Of a stretch of 64,000 bases of DNA, positions 35,315 to 43,425 are shown piece by piece (positions within the stretch are counted from its first letter, which is position 1; every line of letters starts with the position of its first letter). Source of the DNA: an uncultured Sulfitobacter sp. GTDB taxonomy: Bacteria; Pseudomonadota; Alphaproteobacteria; Rhodobacterales; Rhodobacteraceae. A program made the position numbers and the translations under genes. The notes under the pieces are model-generated. The model worked only from the letters and a program-made list of their open reading frames with translations, did not search any database and had not been told where the DNA came from. Location: contig CANMXJ010000005.1 of assembly GCA_947501805.1 (NCBI GenBank), forward strand, positions 124,001 through 188,000. The letters are read 5' to 3'.

Positions 35315-36712
35315 TTAAACGTTCGGGTAGCAGAAGCTGTCAGTTGAACAGTCGCCGCCCTCCAGTCGGATCTGGTGGGACCGCATTCCTTTCGGGAACT
35401 CGACATAGAAGTCCTTGTCGAGGTGGAAGCCGTTTTCGTCGTTGTTGGCCATGACCATTTGGCCGCCCTCGTCGTCTGGGTAAAACTGGTCGTCCCATGT
35501 AGAATAGAGTGAGTTGGTCCAGTAGACCCGTTTGCCGTCTCGACTGATCTCAACCATTTGAGGACCGTAGGCGAAGGGCTTGCCGTTTGGATGGTCTGCG
35601 CCTTTTGCAATGCCACCAACTTCGACTTTGCCAGCTAGAACTGGGTTCATTGGGTCAGAGACGTCATATTGGTGCATTTCGCCCAAACCCCAGCAAGCCA
35701 CATAGAGGTATTTGTCGTCGAGGCTGAGATCAATATCGGTGACCAACGGAGGTACGGCACCAAAACCTTGCAAAAGCGGCGGCAGGTTCTCAGGGTCCTC
35801 GGGGCGTGGATCGATTGTGATGGTCTTCTTAGACTGCCATTTGCCGTCATCGTCACGCCACCAAGTGAAGATCGCGCCTTGGAGATTGGTGGTGTCAACA
35901 ACCACGCCGCAGAAACCATAGGATTTAGCGGGATCGTGAGCAGGCCGGATTTCCAGTGCCATTTGGTAATTCTCACCAAAATCGATGGTCTGGATATTCT
36001 TGCGCGCACGCAGATCCCAAAAATGAATTGAATGCCCATATTTGTTGCTGAGCAGATCGTCCGGGACAACGCCGTTCTCAAACTGTGGAGGCAGGCCCCA
36101 TTCCGACGACACCATGTAATCCTGAGGCAGGTTCCACCAGAAGTCGTAATGCTTGTCTTGCTTGCCGCGGTCCATCTCGTAGCGGCCGATGATCTCGAAG
36201 GTTTCGCAATCCATTATGAAAATGCCGGGAGGACCGTCAGTCCCGTCTTCGCCGCCGCCGCCGAGGGTTGATACGTAGATGCCTTCTGGGCCGCAGTGGA
36301 TCGTGTGCGGGCGCGAATAGCCCGTCTTGGCGAATACTTCCTCAGGTTCGATGGTTTTGTGGATTTTGGCCTTTAGCGGATCTTTGACGTCGATGATGTA
36401 GATGCGCGACGAGCGAATTCCTGGCACGATCAGATAGCGGCGCTCAAGAAAGGCGTGGCCAGTCAGCGGCGACAGTGCGGATGAACACGCGTTCCAGCCA
36501 AAATGGTGAAACTCGTCGCCCTTGTTGGGGACGATGACTTGATGGACAATTTCGCCATAGGTTTTTGATTTTGGATTCACGTCGACCACAGCGATGCCAT
36601 CCGATTGTGACCCGTCTGGACTTAGCATGATGGTGAATGCGTAGTTCTCGGTGGGTGCCGCCATAGCGAGCTGCGGTGTCGCGTGGAATGTTGGATCTGG
36701 CCTTAGGTTCAT
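35315..36712 (-). CDS. mtoX: SBP56-family methanethiol oxidase
   Basis: A 465-residue selenium-binding-protein (SBP56) homologue. The bacterial members include methanethiol oxidase, which converts methanethiol to formaldehyde, sulfide and H2O2 and contains copper. Landmarks are EFHHFGWNACSS (Cys76 and neighbouring His), GYSRPHTIHCGPEG, LGGGGEDG, WGLPP and the family end HQIRLEGGDCSTDSFCYPN. The start at ATG 36712 has GGGAGG 8 bases before it. No signal peptide is visible, unlike the periplasmic enzyme of Hyphomicrobium. In roseobacters methanethiol comes from DMSP demethylation. The membrane gene follows closely, and a palindrome lies about 105 bp upstream. Confidence 0.88.
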   Translation of the reverse strand: MNLRPDPTFHATPQLAMAAPTENYAFTIMLSPDGSQSDGIAVVDVNPKSKTYGEIVHQVIVPNKGDEFHHFGWNACSSALSPLTGHAFLERRYLIVPGIRSSRIYIIDVKDPLKAKIHKTIEPEEVFAKTGYSRPHTIHCGPEGIYVSTLGGGGEDGTDGPPGIFIMDCETFEIIGRYEMDRGKQDKHYDFWWNLPQDYMVSSEWGLPPQFENGVVPDDLLSNKYGHSIHFWDLRARKNIQTIDFGENYQMALEIRPAHDPAKSYGFCGVVVDTTNLQGAIFTWWRDDDGKWQSKKTITIDPRPEDPENLPPLLQGFGAVPPLVTDIDLSLDDKYLYVACWGLGEMHQYDVSDPMNPVLAGKVEVGGIAKGADHPNGKPFAYGPQMVEISRDGKRVYWTNSLYSTWDDQFYPDDEGGQMVMANNDENGFHLDKDFYVEFPKGMRSHQIRLEGGDCSTDSFCYPNV

Positions 36713-37135
36713 GACTTATTCCTCCCAAACAGTTTTGATGTCATGCAAGAAAAATGCCGTATCCTTTGATGCTCGAAACTACCAAATTGGATCTCGGCGA
36801 TGGAGCACGACCCTGGTTTCAATTGTCAGACAATTGAAGTCGAGTTCCATTTGCAATGCAAGTTTTTTCTACACCCGGCGAATGAGGCATGCTTTTGCGA
36901 CCGTCCAGGTTTCCGTATCTCGCGGACATCGGCCACTGTTAAGTGGTGAATTTCTCAATGTTGAATCCGACGCGCAGACATTCAAAATCGTAGATAAGAA
37001 GTCTGCTTCGGCCCGCAAAGCTGACCTTGAATACCGTTCAGCGCCACGTGATCTTGACCACACCTTTCGGATGCCCTTTCTGAGCCCAAAAAAACATGAT
37101 GCTGCGCGTTGGGAGTGTGATGGTTTTCAAGCGTT
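36713..37135. other. mtoX upstream region
   Basis: A 423-bp gap between the stop of the upstream flavoprotein gene and the mtoX start. It has no supported gene. It contains the palindrome at 36818-36838 and presumably the mtoX promoter. Confidence 0.5.
36818..36838. promoter_or_regulatory. Perfect 21-bp palindrome, candidate operator of mtoX
   Basis: Arms TTCAATTGTC and GACAATTGAA meet at a single central A, so all ten pairs match. It lies 106-126 bp upstream of the mtoX ATG. The core TTGTC-N-GACAA resembles operators of FadR-type GntR regulators; no such regulator gene is nearby. No T-tract follows, which argues against a terminator. Confidence 0.6.
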
Positions 37136-37765
37136 TCAGTAGAGCCGAGTATCTTCATCTGCTGTGTGATCGTCTTCGACCTCTTTCAGCGTTTGTTCCC
37201 TGTCAACTGTGGATATCACCCATTCAGCGAGTGTCGGGGCCGACTTCCGTTCGGGCCAGTGATCAGGGTGCCAAAACCGAGATCGGATGAAAGATTTCGA
37301 GCAATGCATGAAGACTTCCTCGACCTCAATTACAAGTGCGAGCAATGGTTCTTTTCCATTAATTGCATGACGTTTGCTGATCGCTGCATCTCGCACAATG
37401 CGAGCCTTGCCCGCGACACGCAGCGTGTCGCCGTGACCCGGCACAACGAAGAGAATAGCGATGTTCGGATCTTCCAATAGATTTTGAAAGCCATCGACAC
37501 GATGGTTTCCGAGCCTGTCCGGAATAATGAGCGTCTTGTTGTCGTAGACTTCTACGAACCCGGCAGGGTCACCTTTAGGTGAAACATCAATCAGACCTTC
37601 GGACGCTTTGGTAGCAACAATTACAAACGGCGCAAGTTCGATGAATCTCCGCGCGGTATCATTCAGCCGATCACTCACTTTAAGAAATGTATTGGTAAAC
37701 CCGTCTGTTGGCAGGAGCTCTCTTAACCGTTCACTGCATTCAATCTGTTCATCAAATTCCAACAC
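37136..37765 (-). CDS. Pyridoxamine 5'-phosphate oxidase family flavoprotein
   Basis: A 209-residue FMN-binding split-barrel protein of the PNPOx-like family (MSMEG_1061-type branch). Marks are PFVIVATKASEGLIDVSPKGDPAGFV, DRLGNHRVDGFQNLLEDPNIAILFVVPG and a later HCSKSFIRSRFW. The start is GTG at 37765 with GGAGAG upstream. These proteins are usually small FMN or F420 oxidoreductases of unknown substrate; it is not PdxH itself. It sits alone between the BMP operon terminator and mtoX. Confidence 0.85.
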   Translation of the reverse strand: MLEFDEQIECSERLRELLPTDGFTNTFLKVSDRLNDTARRFIELAPFVIVATKASEGLIDVSPKGDPAGFVEVYDNKTLIIPDRLGNHRVDGFQNLLEDPNIAILFVVPGHGDTLRVAGKARIVRDAAISKRHAINGKEPLLALVIEVEEVFMHCSKSFIRSRFWHPDHWPERKSAPTLAEWVISTVDREQTLKEVEDDHTADEDTRLY

Positions 37766-37893
37766 AACGCTCTCCGGCCAACTGCTAAGAGAAATCGTAG
37801 CTGATGCGCCGAATTTCTCAAAGCCGTCATTTGAAGCAGGAGAGCCAATGACGGCAAATTCCGCAAAGCCGACCTTCTCACAAAGTCAGGGGC

Positions 37894-37924
37894 GCAAAAA
37901 AGGCCCCGCAGATGCAGGGCCTTT
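37894..37924 (-). terminator. Rho-independent terminator of the xdh-nucleoside transporter operon
   Basis: Read on the minus strand: AAAGGCCC, a short loop, GGGCCTTT, then a run of T. The stem is 8 bp with a strong GC core and a T6 tail, 23 bp past the stop of the BMP protein gene. It is a textbook intrinsic terminator for the operon. Confidence 0.9.
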
Positions 37925-37946
37925 CCGTCGATCTTCAGCATTTGCC

Positions 37947-39020
37947 TTACTGCGGAATGTCGCCTTCAATGCCTTCGACATAAAAGTTCATACCCGCCAA
38001 TGTCCCATCATCGGCCACTTCACCCTCGGCCAGAAACGGCGTTCCGTCCTGCTTGTTCAGCGGGCCAGTGAAGGCGTGATAAGTCCCATCCGCAAGTGAC
38101 GCTTTCAACAACAGTGCTTCGGCCTTTACATCCGCTGGCACCGCATCGGAAATCTTGCCGATGCCGACCATGCCTGCGCCGATGCCGTCCCATGTGTTGC
38201 CGGAAGTCCAAGTGCCATCCATCACGGCTTGTGTGCGTGCGATGTAATAGGGGGCCCAGTCGTCAATGATTGATGAAACCCTTGGAAAGGGTGCGTATTG
38301 GCCCATGTCGGATGCCTGGCCAAAGGTCACCACGTTGCCTGCCTCCTGAGCGGCGGCCTGAGGCGCAGTGGAATCGGTATGTTGCAAGACAACATCCGCG
38401 CCTTGTTCGATCAGAACCTTGGCCGCGTCCGCTTCCTTGGCAGGATCAAACCATGTGTAGGCCCAAACAATTTTGAACTGCACATCGGGGTTGGCTTTGC
38501 GCGCGTGAATGAACGCCGCGTTGATGCCACGGATCACTTCGGGGATCGGATAGGAGCCGATGTAACCGATGATGTTGGATTTGGTCATCTTGCCCGCGAT
38601 GTGGCCCTGAATGGCGCGGCCCTCATAGAAACGCGCGGAATAGGTCGCGACGTTTTCGGCCTGCTTGTAGCCAGTTGCATGTTCGAACTTCACGTTCGGG
38701 AACTTTTTGGCGACGTTGATGGTCGGGTCCATATAGCCGAACGAGGTGGTGAAAATCAGATCGGCCCCGTTCAGTGCCATCTGTGTCATCACACGCTCCG
38801 AGTCCGGACCTTCCGCCACAGATTCAACAAATACGGTTTCAACCTTGTCGCCAAAATGCTCTTCAACAGCCAAGCGGCCCTTGTTGTGTTCATAAGTCCA
38901 GCCACCGTCGCCTACGGGACCAACAAAGACGAAACCAACCTTGGTTTTGTCTTGGGCCATTGCCGTTGTTGCCAGACCCAGTGCCAATACAGCACCCGTC
39001 AGGAGTTTGGTAAATTTCAT
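37947..39020 (-). CDS. BMP-family nucleoside-binding protein
   Basis: A 357-residue periplasmic substrate-binding protein of the BMP/PnrA family, which binds nucleosides or purines. A signal peptide (KFTKLLTGAVLALGLATTAMAQ) is followed by VGFVFVGPVGDGGWTYEHNKG, the usual start of the family, and by FTTSFGYMDPTINVAKKFP and VLQHTDSTAPQAAAQE. There is no lipobox, so it should be soluble in the periplasm. It is the last gene of the operon, 48 bp after the second permease and just before the terminator. Confidence 0.93.
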   Translation of the reverse strand: MKFTKLLTGAVLALGLATTAMAQDKTKVGFVFVGPVGDGGWTYEHNKGRLAVEEHFGDKVETVFVESVAEGPDSERVMTQMALNGADLIFTTSFGYMDPTINVAKKFPNVKFEHATGYKQAENVATYSARFYEGRAIQGHIAGKMTKSNIIGYIGSYPIPEVIRGINAAFIHARKANPDVQFKIVWAYTWFDPAKEADAAKVLIEQGADVVLQHTDSTAPQAAAQEAGNVVTFGQASDMGQYAPFPRVSSIIDDWAPYYIARTQAVMDGTWTSGNTWDGIGAGMVGIGKISDAVPADVKAEALLLKASLADGTYHAFTGPLNKQDGTPFLAEGEVADDGTLAGMNFYVEGIEGDIPQ

Positions 39021-39068
39021 GATATTCCCCAGTTGTTTCGCCCTTGCCGGACGTTTGCAGATTGGCCC

Positions 39069-39989
39069 CTAAGAGGAGGCATGGAAAGTGCGGCCAAGAC
39101 AGGCAGGTGCGCCGCCTTTGTGCCGCGACAGGACCACCAGAACGATGATCGTGATGACATAAGGTGACATTGCCAGATACTCCACCGGAATGGCAACGCC
39201 TGCGCCTTGCAGATTAAGCTGTAACTGCGTGATACCGCCGAAAAGATAGGCACCCAGCAACAGCCGCCATGGTTTCCAGCTTGCAAAGACAACTAGCGCA
39301 AGCGCGATCCAGCCGATGCCCGCCGTCATGCCTTCGGTCCATTGTGGTACGCGGATGAGGCTGATGTAAGCCCCGCCGATGCCTGCACAGGCCCCGCCGA
39401 ACATGATCGCTAGCGTGCGGATGCGCACAACCTTGTAGCCAAGCGCGTGGGCCGCATCATGACTCTCCCCAACCGCGCGCAGGATCAGGCCCGCGCGGGT
39501 GAATTTCAGGACCGCCCAAGTGGCGGCGACGAGGATGATGCCGAGATAGAGGATGACGTCATGGGTGAACAGGATCGGCCCGATGACGGGGATATCAGCG
39601 AGCGGGCCGAAGTTGATGTCCGGCAGACGCGGCGGTTTGATGCCCACATAGGATTGGCCAAGGAGCGCCGAAAGGCCGAGACCGAAGAGCGTCAGCGCAA
39701 GGCCCGAAGCAACCTGATTGGCCAGCGTGATCTGGGTAAGGAACGCGAAAAGCAGGCTGAGCGCGGCGCCACCCACAGCAGCGGCGGCAAACCCCAAAAG
39801 CGGAGAGCCTGTCTCGACCGCCGTGGCAAAGCCGCAAATCGCACCGGTGATCATCATGCCTTCAACACCAAGGTTGAGCGTGCCGGATTTCTCGACGACA
39901 AGTTCACCAATGGCGGCAAAGATCAGCGGCGTCGCGGCAACAAGGAAGCCTGCGACGAAGAGGAGGGGGTTGATGGCTGAAAGGTCCAT
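39069..39989 (-). CDS. Nucleoside ABC transporter permease (second)
   Basis: A 306-residue polytopic permease of the BPD_transp_2 type that pairs with the upstream permease. Marks are ALGEL-like AAIGELVVEKSGTLNLGVEGMMI, GLALTLFGLGLSALLG and GESHDAAHALGYKV near the coupling loop. The start overlaps the previous stop by one base (TAATG) and has GGAGG upstream, so translation is coupled. Confidence 0.92.
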   Translation of the reverse strand: MDLSAINPLLFVAGFLVAATPLIFAAIGELVVEKSGTLNLGVEGMMITGAICGFATAVETGSPLLGFAAAAVGGAALSLLFAFLTQITLANQVASGLALTLFGLGLSALLGQSYVGIKPPRLPDINFGPLADIPVIGPILFTHDVILYLGIILVAATWAVLKFTRAGLILRAVGESHDAAHALGYKVVRIRTLAIMFGGACAGIGGAYISLIRVPQWTEGMTAGIGWIALALVVFASWKPWRLLLGAYLFGGITQLQLNLQGAGVAIPVEYLAMSPYVITIIVLVVLSRHKGGAPACLGRTFHASS

Positions 39990-41071
39990 TACGCCACCTC
40001 CGTCCGGCCGAACCGCAGCCGGTAATTTGTAAACATATCCAGCGCCAGCAGGAAAAACAGCAACATCCCTTGAAACACTTGAATGGCCGCCGCCGGAAGG
40101 CCCAACTGGCTTTGCGCGATGTCCCCGCCAATATAGGTCAGCGCCATGAGCAACCCCGCCAGCAGAATGCCGATTGGGTGCAACCGCCCCAGAAACGCGA
40201 CGATAATCGCGGTAAACCCGTAGCCCACATTGAAATCAATCGTCACCTGACCGGCAGGGCCAGAGACCTCGAACATGCCCGCAAGCCCAGCCAGCAGCCC
40301 CGATGTGCCCAGACAGAACAACACCAGTCGCGTCGGGTTCACACCCGAAAACTTCGCGGCGCGTGGCGCTTCACCCGTCACACGAATGGCAAAGCCAAGT
40401 CGGTGCTTGGTCAACAACACATAGGCAAAGATCACCGCAATCAACGCGGCCACCACACCCCAGTGCATACCGCTACCTTCAATTAGATCGGCGTTAAACG
40501 CGCTCTCATATTGCTGCAAATTACGCGAACCGGGAAAACCGAACCCTTCGGGATTCTTCATTAACCCCAAGGACATCGACGCCAGAAACTGCTCCGCCAC
40601 ATAGACCAGCATCAGCGATACCAAAATCTCATTAGTGCCAAACTTCACCTTCAAAAGCGCCGGTATCATCGCCCAGAGCCAGCCGCCAAAGGCCCCCGCC
40701 AGAACCATCAACGGAAAGATGTGAAACCCCTCAGCCGGATAGAACGCCAACCCTACGCCTGCGCCGAAAAGCGCACCCATGATGTATTGCCCTTCAGCCC
40801 CGATGTTCCAGATGCCTGCCTTGAACCCAAGCGACAGCCCAATGGCGATCAACACCAAAGGCGCGCCTTTGATCAACAATTGCGGACGGTAAAAGAAGGA
40901 GAACTCACCAAACAACGGCTCCCAGAAGATCGTCACAATGGAGGCAATAGGATCCTTGCCCAAAGTGGCAAACAAAAGGCCGCCAAAAAACATTGTCGCC
41001 ACCACTGCCAATACCGGTGTCGCCAATGAAAACGCGCGGCTGGCCTGTGGACGCTTTTCAAGACGGATCAT
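39989..41071 (-). CDS. Nucleoside ABC transporter permease (first)
   Basis: A 360-residue polytopic permease of the BPD_transp_2 type. Marks are GLSLGFKAGIWNIGAEGQYIMGALFGA, FGTNEILVSLMLVYVAEQFL and GEAPRAAKFSGVNP (coupling loop). It probably forms a heterodimer with the 306-residue permease. It lies 72 bp after the ATPase gene on the same strand. Confidence 0.92.
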   Translation of the reverse strand: MIRLEKRPQASRAFSLATPVLAVVATMFFGGLLFATLGKDPIASIVTIFWEPLFGEFSFFYRPQLLIKGAPLVLIAIGLSLGFKAGIWNIGAEGQYIMGALFGAGVGLAFYPAEGFHIFPLMVLAGAFGGWLWAMIPALLKVKFGTNEILVSLMLVYVAEQFLASMSLGLMKNPEGFGFPGSRNLQQYESAFNADLIEGSGMHWGVVAALIAVIFAYVLLTKHRLGFAIRVTGEAPRAAKFSGVNPTRLVLFCLGTSGLLAGLAGMFEVSGPAGQVTIDFNVGYGFTAIIVAFLGRLHPIGILLAGLLMALTYIGGDIAQSQLGLPAAAIQVFQGMLLFFLLALDMFTNYRLRFGRTEVA

Positions 41072-41143
41072 ACGTGATCCCCCATATTTCCAAATGGTTC
41101 AAAATCCTCGTCGAAGACATAGAATCTCTTTTGGAACAGAAGA

Positions 41144-42664
41144 TCATACATGGGCCACCTCCATCCCGTGCGCCCCACCCATCATCAAGCCGATCTCTTC
41201 CACGTTCAGGCCCTGTGTGGGCCGCGGTTCGGACAACCGCCCTTCATTCAAGGCTGCAAAGCGGTCCGAGATTTCCATCAATTCATCAAGATCCTGCGAG
41301 ATAATCACCAATGCGGCCCCGTTCTCGGCCAAATCCAGCAATGCCTGACGAATGGCGGCGGCGGCGGATGCATCAACACCCCACGTTGGCTGGTTTACGA
41401 CCAGAAGTTCAGGGCGCTGTAAGACTTCGCGCCCAATCACGAATTTCTGGAGATTGCCACCTGATAGAGAACGCGCGGCGTTGGAAGGGCCCGGAGTGCG
41501 AACGTCGAATGTCTCGATTATCTTTTGCGCAAAACTGCGTGCACGCCCCCAGTTCAATATGCCGCGATGCTCCAGTTTTTCGCGCAGGGCAGCGGTCAGC
41601 ATGGCGTTTTCGGTTAGTGACATATCCGGAGCGGCCGCATGGCCAAGTCGTTCTTCGGGCGCGCTCAGGATACCCATGGCGCGGCGAGGCGTTGGACCCA
41701 GCAATCCGACGTCGCGGCCTTTAAAGTGAACCATGCCAGGGGCTGTCAACATTTCGCCCGACAGGGCGGCCAGCAATTCATCCTGACCGTTGCCTGCTAC
41801 ACCACCGATGCCCAACACTTCACCAGCGCGAACCTCGACACTTATGTTGCGCAGGGGCATGCCGAAGTCACTGGGCGAGTTGGCAGAGAGTTCTTGTAGA
41901 GACAGCACCACTTCGCCGGGCGTTTTGTTTGCCCGCGTCGGCGTTTGTAACAGTTTTCCCACCATCATTTCGGCCATGTCCCGTGCGGATGTCTGCGATG
42001 GGGTGCAATGACCAACGACCTTACCCAGACGCAAAACCGTAGCACTGTCGCACAGGCTTCGGATTTCCTCGAGTTTGTGCGAGATATACAGGATCGCCGT
42101 GCCTTCCACGCTTAGTTTGCGCAACGTCTTGAACAGGATTTCAACCTCTTGTGGTGTCAGGACCGAAGTTGGTTCGTCCATGATCAACAACTTGGGGTCT
42201 TGCAGAAGACAGCGGATGATCTCGACCCGTTGGCGTTCTCCGGCAGACAGATCACCCACCACCCGGTCCGGCGACAAGGGGAGACCATAGGTTTCCGACA
42301 CGTCGCGTATTTGCTGGCTGAGTGTGTTCAGTTTGGGCGCATTTTCCATCCCCAATGCGATGTTCTCTGCCACTGTCAGCGCATCAAACAGCGAGAAATG
42401 CTGGAAAACCATGCCAACACCCGCTGTGCGTGCTGCGCGTGGCTCGTCAGGGGCAAAGGCTGCGCCAAACATCTGCATCGTGCCCGCATCAGGTTTAACC
42501 AGACCATAGATCATTTTCACAAGGGTTGATTTACCCGCACCGTTTTCGCCCAGCAAGGCATGCACTTCGCCGGGTGCGATGCTTAGCGATACATCGTCAT
42601 TGGCGATTACGCCGGGATAGGCTTTGGTAAGCCCGGAGAGTTTCAGGAGCGGCGTGTCGGTCAT
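41144..42664 (-). CDS. Nucleoside ABC transporter ATPase, two ABC domains
   Basis: A 506-residue ATPase with two ABC domains in one chain, as in sugar and nucleoside importers. The first has GENGAGKSTLVKMIYG, LSAGERQRVEIIRCL and LIMDEPTSVLTP; the second has a degenerate Walker A (GVAGNGQDELLAALSG), LSGGNLQKFVIGREVL and LVVNQPTWGVD, where the usual DEP is NQP. The degenerate second site is typical of this family. The start overlaps the xdhC stop by ATGA. Confidence 0.93.
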   Translation of the reverse strand: MTDTPLLKLSGLTKAYPGVIANDDVSLSIAPGEVHALLGENGAGKSTLVKMIYGLVKPDAGTMQMFGAAFAPDEPRAARTAGVGMVFQHFSLFDALTVAENIALGMENAPKLNTLSQQIRDVSETYGLPLSPDRVVGDLSAGERQRVEIIRCLLQDPKLLIMDEPTSVLTPQEVEILFKTLRKLSVEGTAILYISHKLEEIRSLCDSATVLRLGKVVGHCTPSQTSARDMAEMMVGKLLQTPTRANKTPGEVVLSLQELSANSPSDFGMPLRNISVEVRAGEVLGIGGVAGNGQDELLAALSGEMLTAPGMVHFKGRDVGLLGPTPRRAMGILSAPEERLGHAAAPDMSLTENAMLTAALREKLEHRGILNWGRARSFAQKIIETFDVRTPGPSNAARSLSGGNLQKFVIGREVLQRPELLVVNQPTWGVDASAAAAIRQALLDLAENGAALVIISQDLDELMEISDRFAALNEGRLSEPRPTQGLNVEEIGLMMGGAHGMEVAHV

Positions 42665-43425
42665 GCAGTAGCCTTGGATTGTGTCCGCTTGAGCAGCGCG
42701 GCAATGGTGCCTCTGGCGATTTGATCCGGCGATTTCCCTAATGATTTGTCGCCAATGGGGCAGGTGATCGGCCTTGGGTCAAGCCCCGCTTCGATCAGTC
42801 GCTTTCGAAACCGCGACCATTTTGTTGCCGAACCGATCAATCCGATGCTTGCGGCATTGCGTTTGAGCAATGTCGCACAAAGCGCAAGGTCGATGTCGTG
42901 GGAATAGGTAAAAATCAGATGGTGAACCCCTGGCTCCGCATGCGCGGCCAGACGTGGCATATCGGTGGCGGGGGTGGTGGTGACATGTTTACCCGTGCGG
43001 CGCGGGAAGCGGTTTTGGGCACTGTCGATCCACTGGATTTCAAAGGCTTGAGGCGGGGCTGCGCGCACAATTGCGCGCCCCACGTGACCAGCTCCCCAAA
43101 GCCAGAGGGGCGCACGGGTCTCTGGTGGTGGATCAAGACGCCAGTAAGTCGCGTTCAATCCGTCGGTCTTGAGCGGTTGATCGGTATATCGCAAAGTCAC
43201 AACCCCGCCGCAACATTGGCCAAGGTTCGGACCAAGCGGGAGCGTTTCGACATGTTCGGTCTCGCCTTTTTCCAGCATGGCGCGGGCGGTTGCGATGGCC
43301 ATGTATTCAAGCGCACCTCCGCCAATTGTGCCCTGTGTGCCGCGTGCGGTGATCCTCATCGCCGTTCCAGCATCACGCGGTGCTGAGCCCCGTGCGCTCG
43401 ATATTTCGACCCAGAGTGCGCTCAT
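42661..43425 (-). CDS. xdhC: Xanthine dehydrogenase accessory protein XdhC
   Basis: A 254-residue chaperone that binds the molybdenum cofactor and helps its sulfuration and insertion into XdhB. Marks are SARGSAPRDAGTAMRI, the GTIGGGALEYMAI stretch, GQCCGGVVTL and a C-terminal Rossmann region (LWGAGHVGRAIVRAA). The start at ATG 43425 overlaps the xdhB stop by 4 bp; a longer frame would lie inside xdhB. Its own stop overlaps the ATPase start. Confidence 0.93.
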   Translation of the reverse strand: MSALWVEISSARGSAPRDAGTAMRITARGTQGTIGGGALEYMAIATARAMLEKGETEHVETLPLGPNLGQCCGGVVTLRYTDQPLKTDGLNATYWRLDPPPETRAPLWLWGAGHVGRAIVRAAPPQAFEIQWIDSAQNRFPRRTGKHVTTTPATDMPRLAAHAEPGVHHLIFTYSHDIDLALCATLLKRNAASIGLIGSATKWSRFRKRLIEAGLDPRPITCPIGDKSLGKSPDQIARGTIAALLKRTQSKATA

